Assembly (NCBI GenBank): GCA_045586905.1
Contig: JAZNBF010000066.1
Span: 1-18,314 of the forward strand
Length of the DNA stretch: 18,314 nt
Direction of reading: 5' to 3'
Origin: RGIG1828 sp045586905
Lineage (GTDB): Bacteria > Bacillota > Clostridia > UMGS1810
Below are positions 1-7,400 of the stretch, piece after piece (within the stretch, counting starts at the first letter, position 1; each line of letters begins with the position of its first letter). The notes beneath the pieces are model-generated. The model did no database searches. It saw only the letters and a list, made by a program, of their open reading frames with translations, and was not told the origin of the DNA. Made by a program: the position numbers and the translations under genes.

Positions 1-220
1 GGCCACCTTTGTCATTGAAGGTGTACATTTCTTTTTCAACAACGACGGTGGTGTCACCAACACCACGCTGAAAAAGCTCGGTGTGTTCAAAAACAGGTGT
101 TCTGATTTCACTCACGCCAAACTCGCGGCAAATTTTGCGGATTTCGTCCTCAATATATTGCCATTTATATGAATTTTCGGGCAGGATGTCCATGGTGCCC
201 TTGGGTGCTTTTGTAAGCAT
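1..220 (-). CDS. hisS: Histidine--tRNA ligase, N-terminal part (runs off the window)
   Basis: The first 73 codons of a class II aminoacyl-tRNA synthetase are visible. The protein begins MLTKAPKGTMDILP, which is the conserved start of histidyl-tRNA synthetase. Around residues 44-70 it carries the motif 1 region (IRTPVFEHTELFQRGVGDTT), followed by KEMYTFNDKGG. The enzyme charges tRNA-His with histidine in the cytoplasm. The ATG at 218-220 is supported by an AAGGAAG Shine-Dalgarno sequence seven bases upstream. A consensus promoter lies about 50 bases further upstream. The leader is too short for a T-box, which is a common regulator of hisS in this phylum. The gene is divergent from the phage head block. 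The rest of the gene lies outside the window. Confidence 0.93.
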   Translation of the reverse strand, partial: MLTKAPKGTMDILPENSYKWQYIEDEIRKICREFGVSEIRTPVFEHTELFQRGVGDTTVVVEKEMYTFNDKGG

Positions 221-273
221 AGTTTCACTTCCTTAACTGTAAACATAATTACAAGCATAATAATACATATACT

Positions 274-302
274 ATTATATATAATATATGCAAAAAAGTC
301 AA
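274..302 (-). promoter_or_regulatory. Sigma-A promoter of hisS
   Basis: Read on the minus strand, a -35 box TTGACT (302-297) and a perfect -10 box TATAAT (279-274) are separated by exactly 17 bases. The predicted start site near 267 leaves a leader of roughly 45 bases before the hisS ATG. Confidence 0.8.
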
Positions 303-347
303 GTTTTTAACAGTCTGTGTAAATTTGATATATTTTTCACTTTTTTT

Positions 348-406
348 GCACCAAAATGCGTCTGAAAGGCTTATGGCACAACGCGTTTGGGTGCTTTTGT
401 TTTTTT
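348..406 (+). terminator. Probable rho-independent terminator between hisS and the phage head block
   Basis: GCACCAAAATGCGT (348-361) pairs with ACGCGTTTGGGTGC (381-394) at 12 of 14 positions across a 19-base loop. A T-rich tract (395-406) follows on the plus strand. No plus-strand gene is visible before it in the window, so it may insulate the phage block from read-through, be a relic, or act as a leader attenuator if a promoter lies just upstream. Confidence 0.45.
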
Positions 407-440
407 GGTAAAAATGAAAAAAACATAAACAGCAAAAAGG

Positions 441-446
441 TATAAT
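441..446 (+). promoter_or_regulatory. Possible -10 box for the phage head block
   Basis: A perfect TATAAT sits about 150 bases upstream of the scaffold gene and after the hairpin at 348-406. The matching -35 position holds only A-rich sequence, so this is a weak call. The rest of the gap from 303 to 440 shows nothing else that I can support. Confidence 0.3.
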
Positions 447-601
447 GGATTTGTAAGCAAAAGACAGAAGAATTTGCCCGTCCAAATCCCACCCTGCACA
501 ATACCCCGACAGGCAGTATGCTTCTTTCTGAGCTTATTGGCACTCGGGAAAGACCGAAGAAAAGACGTTTCGCAAATGCGAAGAGAAAGGACGAAAAATG
601 A
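446..601 (+). pseudogene. Possible truncated C-terminal remnant of an upstream phage gene
   Basis: A reading frame open from 446 (after a TAA at 443-445) runs 51 codons to a TGA at 599-601. Its end is rich in basic residues (RERPKKRR, then ANAKRKDEK). The stop overlaps the scaffold start as ATGA, the arrangement typical of translationally coupled phage genes. In related phages the gene before the scaffold is usually the portal or a head morphogenesis gene, so this may be its last 50 or so residues, cut near 446. Alternatively, translation could begin at the ATG at 518 to give a 27-residue leader peptide, or the frame may be open by chance. I do not recognise the sequence itself. Confidence 0.35.
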
Positions 602-1431
602 AAAAAGTAAACGAGCACGAAATTGAAAAACTGATCTCTGAGCTCTCCCTGAAAGGTGCACCGTCGGAGGATGGCTATGAGGCAGAAAAAGAGACCGACG
701 CTCAGTCTCAGACTGTGCCTGAAGGCGCAGAAGGCAAAGATGCCGAGTTTGAAAAGCTCATAAAAGGTGATTACAAAGAGCAGTTTGAAAAGAGAATCAG
801 AGACAATCTGAAAAGAAGATTCAAAGAAAGCTCTGCTTCCAGAGCCAAAGCTGCCGAAAACGAAAAAATCATCGGAGCGCTCATGTCAAAATACGGCATC
901 GACAAATTTGATGCATCGGAGCTTATTGATGCAATCAACTCGGACAACTCTCACATGCCGGGAAAAATGACCCAGAAAAATGCTGATGACGATATCGCAA
1001 GACGCATAAGAGAGCTTGAACTTGAAAACGAGCACATGAAAAAGCAGAGAGCACAGAAGGCTATGCAGGACACCATAAACTCCTGGATAACCGACGAAAA
1101 AGAGCTTAAAAAATCATACCCTGATTTCAGCATTGAAGACGAAGCAGAAAATGCCGAGTTTGTGAAAATGCTTAAAGCAGGTGTCAGTCTTAAAAATGCT
1201 TACCTTGCAGTGCACCACGAGGAAATAGTGAAAGATTTGGTGGAAAAAGCGGCTATGGAAGCAAAAGAAAAGACTGCGCTCTCTATTAAAACAAGAGGAC
1301 AGAGACCTCTTGAGAATGGTATGACATCCAAAAGCACAGCTCTTTACAAGACGGATGTGTCTAAGCTTTCTCCTGCCGAGCGTGCTGAAATTGCCAAAAG
1401 AGTGGCAAAAGGCGAAATCATCAGCTTCTGA
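598..1431 (+). CDS. Phage capsid scaffolding / head assembly protein
   Basis: This 277-residue, highly charged and probably mostly helical protein has the layout of the scaffold proteins that precede N4-gp56-type capsid genes in gut Clostridia phages. An acidic N-terminus is followed by a basic helix (residues about 55-75, EKRIRDNLKRRFKE). A long coiled-coil middle contains ELELENEHMKKQ, and the C-terminus holds a conserved-looking segment with TRGQRPLENG and an end of SPAERAEIAKRVAKGEIISF. Such proteins template procapsid assembly and then leave or are cleaved. The ATG at 598 has AAAGG seven bases upstream and overlaps the stop of the frame at 446-601. The capsid gene follows after 60 bases. 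The role is inferred from position, composition and remembered family resemblance. Confidence 0.75.
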   Translation: MKKVNEHEIEKLISELSLKGAPSEDGYEAEKETDAQSQTVPEGAEGKDAEFEKLIKGDYKEQFEKRIRDNLKRRFKESSASRAKAAENEKIIGALMSKYGIDKFDASELIDAINSDNSHMPGKMTQKNADDDIARRIRELELENEHMKKQRAQKAMQDTINSWITDEKELKKSYPDFSIEDEAENAEFVKMLKAGVSLKNAYLAVHHEEIVKDLVEKAAMEAKEKTALSIKTRGQRPLENGMTSKSTALYKTDVSKLSPAERAEIAKRVAKGEIISF

Positions 1432-1469
1432 TGCAGTATAATCTGAACACCTTTTGGTGTCCTGCTGCA
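1432..1469 (+). other. Hairpin between scaffold and capsid genes
   Basis: TGCAG (1432-1436) pairs with CTGCA (1465-1469), and inside it ACACC-TTTT-GGTGT (1447-1460) forms a tight stem-loop. There is no T-tract, so it is more likely an mRNA processing or stabilising element that raises capsid output than a terminator. Function is inferred. Confidence 0.35.
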
Positions 1470-1491
1470 CCTGAAAATGAAAGGAGATATT

Positions 1492-2460
1492 ATGAATTTA
1501 AATTTAAGACTTTTTGATGCAAATCCCAACAAAACCACCGACTCATCTCTCACCTCAGAAATGAGAACCTATTACAGCGATTATCTTATCGATAATGCTC
1601 AGCCAAACCTCGTTCACGATCAGTTTGGTCAGAAGCATGCCATTCCCCAAAACGGTGGTAAAACAATTCAGTTCAGAAAATTTGTGCCCTTCTCCAAGGC
1701 CACAACTCCCCTCACCGAAGGCATCACTCCCGACGGTGGCGCACTCAGCGTAACAAATGTCACCTCTACTGTAAATCAGTATGGCTACTATGTGACAATT
1801 TCCGACATGCTTATGCTTTCTGCCATTGACAACACTCTGGTTGAAACCACAAAGCTTCTCGGTGCCCAGGCAGGCGCTACCCTCGACACAATCACAAGAG
1901 AAGTGCTCAACGGTGGTACAAATGTTATGTATTCGGGCGCCAAAGAAGCAAGGGAAGCTCTTGACGAAGGCTGCAAGCTCACAGTGGATGACATCTACAA
2001 GGCTGCAAGATTTTTGAAAACTCAGAATGCACCCAAGATTGACGGAAGCTATATTGCAATCATACACCCCGATGTTGCCTACGACCTCATGAGAGACGAG
2101 GAATGGATTGATGTGCACAAATACAGCGCATCAAACGAAATCTTCGAAGGCGAAATCGGCAAGCTTGCAGGTGTAAGATTTGTTGAAAGCACCGAAGCAA
2201 AAATCTTTAAAGATGCAGGCCAGGATTCAAGAGATGTGTATTCTACACTTGTGCTTGGCGCAAATGCATATGGCGTGACCGAGATAACAGGCGGCGGACT
2301 TGAGCACATTGTAAAACAGCTTGGCTCAGGCGGCAGCGCCGATCCTCTCAACCAGAGAGCAACAGCAGGCTGGAAAGGTACAAAAACTGCCGAAAGACTT
2401 GTTAAAAATTATCTTGTAAGAATTGAAAGCTCATCAACCTTTGACAGTGTGAGCCAGTAA
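1492..2460 (+). CDS. Major capsid protein, N4-gp56 family
   Basis: The 322-residue product is the shell-forming protein of a tailed phage head (HK97-type fold as known for this family). The N-terminus MNLNLRLFD is typical of this group. The middle shows the family's conserved stretch, with GKTIQFRKFVPF followed by TPLTEGITPDGG and YGYYVTISDML. Later come IAIIHPDVAYDL and, near residue 250, a VLGANAYGVTEI segment. The upstream in-frame ATG at 1477 is part of the ribosome site (AAGGAG, 1481-1486), so the ATG at 1492 is the better start. The frame is complete with no sign of decay. It sits between the scaffold gene and a small capsid-associated gene, as in intact phages, but no portal or terminase is present here. 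Confidence 0.88.
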   Translation: MNLNLRLFDANPNKTTDSSLTSEMRTYYSDYLIDNAQPNLVHDQFGQKHAIPQNGGKTIQFRKFVPFSKATTPLTEGITPDGGALSVTNVTSTVNQYGYYVTISDMLMLSAIDNTLVETTKLLGAQAGATLDTITREVLNGGTNVMYSGAKEAREALDEGCKLTVDDIYKAARFLKTQNAPKIDGSYIAIIHPDVAYDLMRDEEWIDVHKYSASNEIFEGEIGKLAGVRFVESTEAKIFKDAGQDSRDVYSTLVLGANAYGVTEITGGGLEHIVKQLGSGGSADPLNQRATAGWKGTKTAERLVKNYLVRIESSSTFDSVSQ

Positions 2461-2474
2461 GGAGGGCGTTGACT

Positions 2475-2759
2475 ATGGCTAAAGTTACAGAAAACAAAGA
2501 AGTAAAAAAAGAAGTAACACATGACACAAATTACTACAACGAACTTGTGAGCGTTAAGCTTTTTAAAGACAACGACAAATATAAAGACGATGTGTTTGTG
2601 GCAGTAAACGGTGTGGGAATGATTGTGCCCAGAGGCATTGAGGTGCAGATTCCCCGTAAATATGCAATTGCCCTCAAAAACAGTGAAGCTCAGGACAGCT
2701 TTGCAGCTCAGCACTGCATGGAGCTTGCCAAAGGTGCAGAAGCATCGGAGCTTAACTGA
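2475..2759 (+). CDS. Small phage protein downstream of the major capsid gene
   Basis: A 94-residue protein starts at the ATG at 2475, eight bases after GGAGGG; the frame can be extended to a TTG at 2469, but that codon is too close to the ribosome site. The N-terminus is lysine and glutamate rich. The central part (KLFKDNDKYKDDVFVAVNG followed by VPRGIEVQIPRK) matches my recollection of short proteins that follow capsid genes in Clostridia phages and may bind the capsid or the connector. Its exact function is unknown. It begins 14 bases after the capsid stop and is the last gene of the plus-strand block. Confidence 0.65.
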   Translation: MAKVTENKEVKKEVTHDTNYYNELVSVKLFKDNDKYKDDVFVAVNGVGMIVPRGIEVQIPRKYAIALKNSEAQDSFAAQHCMELAKGAEASELN

Positions 2760-2795
2760 TTGAAACCGATTGTTTTATAACATGTGTCAAAACAG

Positions 2796-2830
2796 AAAGA
2801 GTGCAGATTATGATAATCTGCACTCTTTTT
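2796..2830. terminator. Terminator between the phage head block and clpC
   Basis: AAAGAGTGCAGATTA (2796-2810), loop TGA, then TAATCTGCACTCTTT (2814-2828) make a perfect 15-bp stem with a T-run to 2830. It ends the plus-strand phage transcript. It probably also ends the converging clpC transcript, whose stop codon is about 10 bases away. Confidence 0.88.
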
Positions 2831-2839
2831 ATGTGTTTG

Positions 2840-5269
2840 TTATTTCAATACAATTTTTCCGTCATCTGCATCGATTGTTATGGTGTCGCCTTCGGTGAAT
2901 TTACCTGCAAGTATCTCGTCGGAAATGAGGTCTTCAACCTCAGACTGAATAGCACGACGGAGAGGTCTTGCACCGTAGACCTCATCAAAGCCTGCATCGG
3001 CAAGATGAGAAATGGCTTCGTCGGTAACGGAAAGCGAGTAGCCCATTGCCGACACTCTCTTTTCAAGTGATGAAATGAGGATGCGGGTGATTTTTTCGAT
3101 ATTTTCCCTTGTGAGCTTGTGGAAAACTATGGTTTCGTCAACTCTGTTTAAAAACTCGGGACGGAACACGTTTTTGAGCTCGGAAAGCACTTTTTCTTTG
3201 ATGGAGTTGTAGTCGGAGTCGGCATCGCCATCCTGTGTTCCGAAGCCGAGAGACGCTTTTGCTTTTTCGGTGATGAGGCGTGCACCGATGTTTGAGGTCA
3301 TAATGACAACCGTGTTTTTGAAGTCAACCTTTCTGCCCTGAGAATCGGTAAGGATACCGTCATCAAGAATTTGCAAAAGAATGTTGAAAACATCGGGATG
3401 AGCTTTTTCAATTTCATCGAAAAGCACTACCGAATATGGCTTTCTGCGCACTTTTTCGGTGAGCTGACCGCCTTCCTCATAGCCAACAAAGCCCGGAGGG
3501 GAGCCTACAAGACGGGAGACATTGTGTTTGTCCATATATTCACTCATGTCGATGCGTATGATGGCATTTTCGTCGCCGAAAATTGCCTCGGCAAGTGCTT
3601 TGCAGAGCTCTGTTTTACCCACACCTGTGGGGCCGAGGAAGATGAAGGAGCCCGTGGGGCGCTTGGGATCTTTGAGACCTACTCTGCCTCGTCTGATGGC
3701 TCTGGCAACAGCGCTTACTGCCTCATCCTGACCCACAACACGTCCATGGAGGATTTCTTCCATGTTTTTGAGTCTTTCCTGCTCCTCGGTGGCAAGTTTC
3801 TTTACGGGGATGCCGGTCCAGCTTGTGATAACATCGCAAATATCATCCTCGCTCACCAGAAGCTCCGAAGGCAAGTTGCTGTTTTCCCATTCCTTCTTTT
3901 TCTCTTCGAGGTCTTTTCTGAGTTTTTCTTCCTCATCGCGCAGAGTCGCCGCGTTTTCAAAATCCTGCGCTTCAATGGCAAGTCTCTTTTTGGACGAGAC
4001 CTGTGAAAGCTTCTCCTCTGCATCTTTAATGTCGGGCGGAGCAGTGAAGGCTTTTAGCCTGATTTTTGACGCTGCTTCATCGATGAGGTCGATTGCCTTA
4101 TCGGGCAAGAAGCGATCGGTGATGTAGCGTGCCGAAAGCTTTGCAGCGGCATTTAACGCCTCGTCGGAAATGGTTACCTTGTGGTGAGATTCGTATTTTT
4201 CTCTGATGCCTTTTAAGATTTCTATTGTTTCATCAACTGTCGGTTCGCCCACATTGACAGGCTGGAAACGACGCTCAAGAGCTGCATCTTTTTCGATGTT
4301 TTTGCGATATTCATCAAGCGTGGTGGCACCAATGAGCTGAATTTCGCCCCTTGCAAGAAGAGGCTTTAAGATGTTTGCCGCATCCATTGCGCCCTCTGCT
4401 GCGCCTGCACCGATGAGGGTGTGGACCTCATCTATGAAGAGGATGATGGCGGCATCTTTTTTCACTTCGTCGAGTGCTTTTTTGATGCGCTCTTCAAATT
4501 CGCCTCTGTATTTGGTGCCGGCTATCATAGACGATAGATCGAGTGAAAAAATCTTTTTATCCTTTAAGATTTCGGGAATTTCACCCGATGCAATTTTCTG
4601 AGCAAGGCCTTCTGCAACAGCAGTTTTGCCAACACCGGGTTCACCTATGAGACAGGGGTTATTTTTGGTGCGACGGGAAAGAATCTGAATGACTCTTTCT
4701 ATTTCTTTATCTCTGCCAACGATTGGATCAAACTTTCCGTCCTTTGCCATTTTGGTGAGGTCGGTGCCAAACTGCGAAAGGCTCTTTGGCACATCGGCAT
4801 CGCCCTTTTCGGCCTGTTTTTGCGGGTTTGAAGAAGCCTCGCCCGAAAACATTTCGTTCACAAGAGAATTTACATCAATCGCAAAACTTGAAAGAATTTT
4901 GGCTCCAACACTCTGACCTTCTCTGAGCACTGCCAGAACAATATGCTCGGGAGCGATGAGAAGCGAGCCGAGTTTTTTTGCTTCATTAAAGCTCATCTCA
5001 AGGATTGTCTTGCAACGGGGTGTGAGCGGGAGAGATGAACCGATAACACTGAGTGTGGTGTCGGGAGGAGAAAGCTCTGCTATTTTCGAAACGAAATCTT
5101 CATAGCTGACTCCCATCCCCTCCAGAGCAGCAGCTGCAGGTGAACTGCCCTCTTTAAGTATGCCTGCTATTATATGTTCGCTTCCGACAAAGCCATAGCC
5201 CATCTCACGGGCAGTATCGTGTGCAAAGCGGAGCGATGATCTTGATTTGTCGGTGAATCTTGTTTCCAT
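2840..5269 (-). CDS. clpC: ATP-dependent unfoldase ClpC
   Basis: The full-length 809-residue class I Hsp100 protein unfolds substrates and passes them to ClpP. Domains in order are: double Clp-N repeat (about 5-145); AAA-1 with Walker A GEPGVGKT (209-216) and Walker B IILFIDE (275-281); middle domain with a UVR-like coiled coil (about 425-460); AAA-2 with Walker A GPTGVGKT (546-553) and Walker B VVLFDE (614-619); and the C-terminal D2-small domain with GARPLRR (766-772). The middle domain and the mcsB-mcsA neighbours identify ClpC rather than ClpB or ClpE. In this family the N-domain binds phospho-arginine marks made by McsB. The ATG is eight bases after AAAGGAGG, which itself overlaps the end of mcsB. 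It is the last gene of the CtsR-controlled operon. Confidence 0.97.
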   Translation of the reverse strand: METRFTDKSRSSLRFAHDTAREMGYGFVGSEHIIAGILKEGSSPAAAALEGMGVSYEDFVSKIAELSPPDTTLSVIGSSLPLTPRCKTILEMSFNEAKKLGSLLIAPEHIVLAVLREGQSVGAKILSSFAIDVNSLVNEMFSGEASSNPQKQAEKGDADVPKSLSQFGTDLTKMAKDGKFDPIVGRDKEIERVIQILSRRTKNNPCLIGEPGVGKTAVAEGLAQKIASGEIPEILKDKKIFSLDLSSMIAGTKYRGEFEERIKKALDEVKKDAAIILFIDEVHTLIGAGAAEGAMDAANILKPLLARGEIQLIGATTLDEYRKNIEKDAALERRFQPVNVGEPTVDETIEILKGIREKYESHHKVTISDEALNAAAKLSARYITDRFLPDKAIDLIDEAASKIRLKAFTAPPDIKDAEEKLSQVSSKKRLAIEAQDFENAATLRDEEEKLRKDLEEKKKEWENSNLPSELLVSEDDICDVITSWTGIPVKKLATEEQERLKNMEEILHGRVVGQDEAVSAVARAIRRGRVGLKDPKRPTGSFIFLGPTGVGKTELCKALAEAIFGDENAIIRIDMSEYMDKHNVSRLVGSPPGFVGYEEGGQLTEKVRRKPYSVVLFDEIEKAHPDVFNILLQILDDGILTDSQGRKVDFKNTVVIMTSNIGARLITEKAKASLGFGTQDGDADSDYNSIKEKVLSELKNVFRPEFLNRVDETIVFHKLTRENIEKITRILISSLEKRVSAMGYSLSVTDEAISHLADAGFDEVYGARPLRRAIQSEVEDLISDEILAGKFTEGDTITIDADDGKIVLK

Positions 5270-5283
5270 ATTGAATTCCTCCT

Positions 5284-6291
5284 TTAAAGCTTACCTCTGA
5301 TTATCTCTGCCCTTTTTGCGTCTCTTTCAAATGCATTGGTGATGCTGTGGTCGGCAGTGATATTGGAAGGAGAAGCCTGAATCATTATTTCATTGAGTGT
5401 TTTGTACTCTATGTCATCTACAATGCCGAGCCCTATGCCAAAACGCAAATCGGAAAGTCTTTCCATCATCTCTTTGCTCTGCATTATGCGTGCAGATTTG
5501 AGTATGGAGTATGAACGCATTATCTTGTCTTCAAGCACAAGGCCCTTTTTTTCAAAAAGCTTTGTTTTGAGTTCGTTTTCTTTTGAGATGATGCTGTCTA
5601 TTGTTTCGTTGAGAGTGCCGATTATTTCATTTTCCGATCTGCCAAGTGTGGTCTGATTGGAAAACTGAAACAAATTGCCTGACGATTTTGTGCCCTCGCC
5701 ATATATGCCTCTCACAGTTACACCGAGCTTGGTGACCGCATCGAACACGCTCTCGGCTGCGCCCGACATCACTATGGCAGGAAGGTGGAGCATATATGAC
5801 ACTCGCATGCCGGTGCCGACATTTGTGAGACACGAGGTGAGGTGACCGTATTTTTCGTGCATTGCATATCCTATTCGCTCCGAGAGGTAGTCGTCGAGCT
5901 TGGTGATGAGCTCATATGCTTTTTTGTCTTCTTTGCCTGCAAAGATGCACTGGAGTCGTATGTGGTCTTCTTCGTTTACCATAATGCTGACATTTTCATC
6001 TTCGCTGATATAAGCCACACAGGGAAGAGAGGAGTTGGCAAGATTGGGACTGATGTATCTCTCTTCAACGAGCTTGTGCTTTTCTGCTGTGGTCATTGAA
6101 GGGATGTCGAGCTTGGTGAAGGTATAGTTCATTTCTTCAAGAGCAGTTTCTACAAGGCCGATGACTTTCATGGCATCGTCGGGTGTCATTTTGTTTGGAA
6201 AAGGAATTGACCTCAGGTTTCTTGCAAGTCTTATACGGGTGCTGAGCACAACATCATTTTGTGCACCGTTGTCTTTGAACCATTTAGCCAT
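5284..6291 (-). CDS. mcsB: Protein-arginine kinase McsB
   Basis: This ATP:guanido phosphotransferase relative phosphorylates arginines on misfolded proteins and on CtsR, marking them for ClpCP. The 335-residue product shows STRIRLARN (17-25) for nucleotide binding, NEEDH (106-110) and the catalytic-loop cysteine C154 in LTSCLTNVGTGMR. Near the C-terminus is RDAKRA (323-328), which fits the RDxxRA phospho-arginine-binding motif known for McsB. The start chosen is the ATG at 6291, nine bases after AAGGAGG; the longer frame to 6315 would read through that ribosome site. It overlaps mcsA by eight bases, so translation is probably coupled. clpC follows 14 bases downstream. Confidence 0.95.
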   Translation of the reverse strand: MAKWFKDNGAQNDVVLSTRIRLARNLRSIPFPNKMTPDDAMKVIGLVETALEEMNYTFTKLDIPSMTTAEKHKLVEERYISPNLANSSLPCVAYISEDENVSIMVNEEDHIRLQCIFAGKEDKKAYELITKLDDYLSERIGYAMHEKYGHLTSCLTNVGTGMRVSYMLHLPAIVMSGAAESVFDAVTKLGVTVRGIYGEGTKSSGNLFQFSNQTTLGRSENEIIGTLNETIDSIISKENELKTKLFEKKGLVLEDKIMRSYSILKSARIMQSKEMMERLSDLRFGIGLGIVDDIEYKTLNEIMIQASPSNITADHSITNAFERDAKRAEIIRGKL

Positions 6292-6784
6292 TTTGTTCAG
6301 CCTCCTTTGCCTCAAGTTCTTTTATTTTATCTCTCAGGACTGCCGCATTTTCATAATTTTCTTCTATTATTGCGCGTTTCAGATCTTCTTTAAGAGTTTT
6401 CAGAGTGTTTGCTCTCTCTATTTTTTTACCGTCGGTGCCACTGAGTCTGCCTTTGTGAACAGTTGAAGGCTGCATTTTGGAAAGCATGGTCTCTATGGGA
6501 GCGCCAAAAGCTTCGTAGCATTTGTCACATCCAAGAAAGCCTGTGCGGCGAACCTTATCGAAGCTTGTGCCGCATGACGGGCAGGAGAGAGGAGACTGAA
6601 CTGCTTTGGGTGCAGACAGAAAGTCGCCCAGAAAGCTCGGGAACCCAAAAAGGTTTTCCTTTTCTTTTATATAGCCAAGCTCTTTTGCACATTCGGCGCA
6701 AAGATGAAGCTCTGTCTGCTGACCGCCGGATATGTGTTTGTAGTGAAAATTGGCATCTTTGATGCCACAGTTTGAACATAACAT
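6284..6784 (-). CDS. mcsA: McsA, zinc-binding activator of McsB
   Basis: This 166-residue protein has four CxxC pairs (C3/C6, C29/C32, C68/C71, C86/C89), the treble-clef-like zinc sites of McsA. It also has a C-terminal UVR-type helical hairpin (about 129-162, with ENYENAAVLRDKIKELE). McsA binds and activates the arginine kinase McsB and helps control CtsR; the thiols may also sense redox or metal stress, as known for the family. The start is an ATG nine bases after GGAGG. It lies 18 bases downstream of ctsR and overlaps the start of mcsB. Confidence 0.94.
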   Translation of the reverse strand: MLCSNCGIKDANFHYKHISGGQQTELHLCAECAKELGYIKEKENLFGFPSFLGDFLSAPKAVQSPLSCPSCGTSFDKVRRTGFLGCDKCYEAFGAPIETMLSKMQPSTVHKGRLSGTDGKKIERANTLKTLKEDLKRAIIEENYENAAVLRDKIKELEAKEAEQNG

Positions 6785-6802
6785 AATTTCTTGCCTCCTT
6801 AC

Positions 6803-7252
6803 TTATATAAACATTAACAATAAATGCTTAAATATACTCGCCCTTACTCTGTTTTTGAGAAATCCGTCTGAAATTGGTGACAGGGCGTTGTTGGAGCAGG
6901 CAGAAAGCATCAGTTTTGCCTGCTCGGCGCTTATTGCCTCCGCCGAATAGAGATTGTCGATGATTGCTTCGACGGTTAAAACATCGATGGTGTCACCTAT
7001 GTTTGAAAGCACATGGCGCAGTGCATCATTTCTTCCCACAGCTATGCGGGTTATCTTTATGTGGCCTCCACCGCCTCTCCGGCTTTCCACTATATATCCC
7101 CGCTCGGCAGTGAAACGGGTGGAGATAACATAGTTGATCTGGCTAGGAACACAATTGAAATACATTGCAAGTTCGTTTCGTCTTAGTTCGACACTGTTTT
7201 CATTGTCGAAAAGATCTCTTATAAAGTTTTCTATGGTGTCACTCATTTTCAT
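6803..7252 (-). CDS. ctsR: Transcriptional repressor CtsR of class III heat-shock genes
   Basis: The 149-residue dimeric repressor controls clp genes. The N-terminal winged helix-turn-helix holds the CVPSQINYVISTRF recognition region (34-47). The glycine-rich wing RRGGGGHIKI (58-67) is the DNA-contacting and heat-sensing loop, and its conserved arginine is the McsB phosphorylation target in Bacillus. The C-terminal half is the helical dimerisation domain. The ATG at 7252 follows AAAGGAT by eight bases. The gene heads the operon and a matching CtsR operator lies just upstream, so the operon should be autoregulated and induced by heat or protein stress. Confidence 0.95.
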   Translation of the reverse strand: MKMSDTIENFIRDLFDNENSVELRRNELAMYFNCVPSQINYVISTRFTAERGYIVESRRGGGGHIKITRIAVGRNDALRHVLSNIGDTIDVLTVEAIIDNLYSAEAISAEQAKLMLSACSNNALSPISDGFLKNRVRASIFKHLLLMFI

Positions 7253-7258
7253 GACATT

Positions 7259-7275
7259 TCATCCTTTCTTTGACC
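7259..7275 (-). promoter_or_regulatory. Possible second CtsR half-operator over the ctsR ribosome site
   Basis: On the minus strand GGTCAAA (7275-7269), spacer GAA, then AGGATGA repeats the first half of the main operator exactly, with a degenerate second half. It overlaps the Shine-Dalgarno sequence of ctsR. It could be a weak auxiliary site or a chance similarity. Confidence 0.35.
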
Positions 7276-7345
7276 AACAAATTAAGCAAATCGTTTGAAT
7301 TTTCCACCTTTATAATTTTTTTGACATTAATCAAAATTTTTAGAC

Positions 7346-7362
7346 TTTGACTTTCTTTGACC
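7346..7362 (-). promoter_or_regulatory. CtsR operator
   Basis: On the minus strand GGTCAAA-GAA-AGTCAAA is an essentially perfect copy of the CtsR tandem-heptad box. It lies directly downstream of the -10 box, across the expected transcription start, where bound CtsR would block initiation. Confidence 0.92.
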
Positions 7363-7371
7363 TTCAAGCGC

Positions 7372-7400
7372 ATTATAACTCTAAATTTTTGTTTTGTCAA
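7372..7400 (-). promoter_or_regulatory. Sigma-A promoter of the ctsR-mcsA-mcsB-clpC operon
   Basis: On the minus strand a perfect TTGACA (7400-7395) and a perfect TATAAT (7377-7372) are separated by 17 bases. Such a strong promoter under an operator fits tight repression with fast heat-shock release. Confidence 0.93.

Noticed and set aside
221..520. T-box leader for hisS
   Set aside because: A consensus promoter at 274-302 leaves only about 45 bases of leader; the AGGGTGGG-like string near 490 (minus strand) lies far upstream of that start and lacks the rest of the motif.
1555..2118. 187-residue minus-strand frame
   Set aside because: Antisense to the major capsid gene, with a cysteine-rich low-plausibility product and no ribosome site.
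3371..4006. 211-residue plus-strand frame
   Set aside because: It lies wholly inside clpC on the opposite strand and has no ribosome site or recognisable motif; it is a codon-bias shadow.
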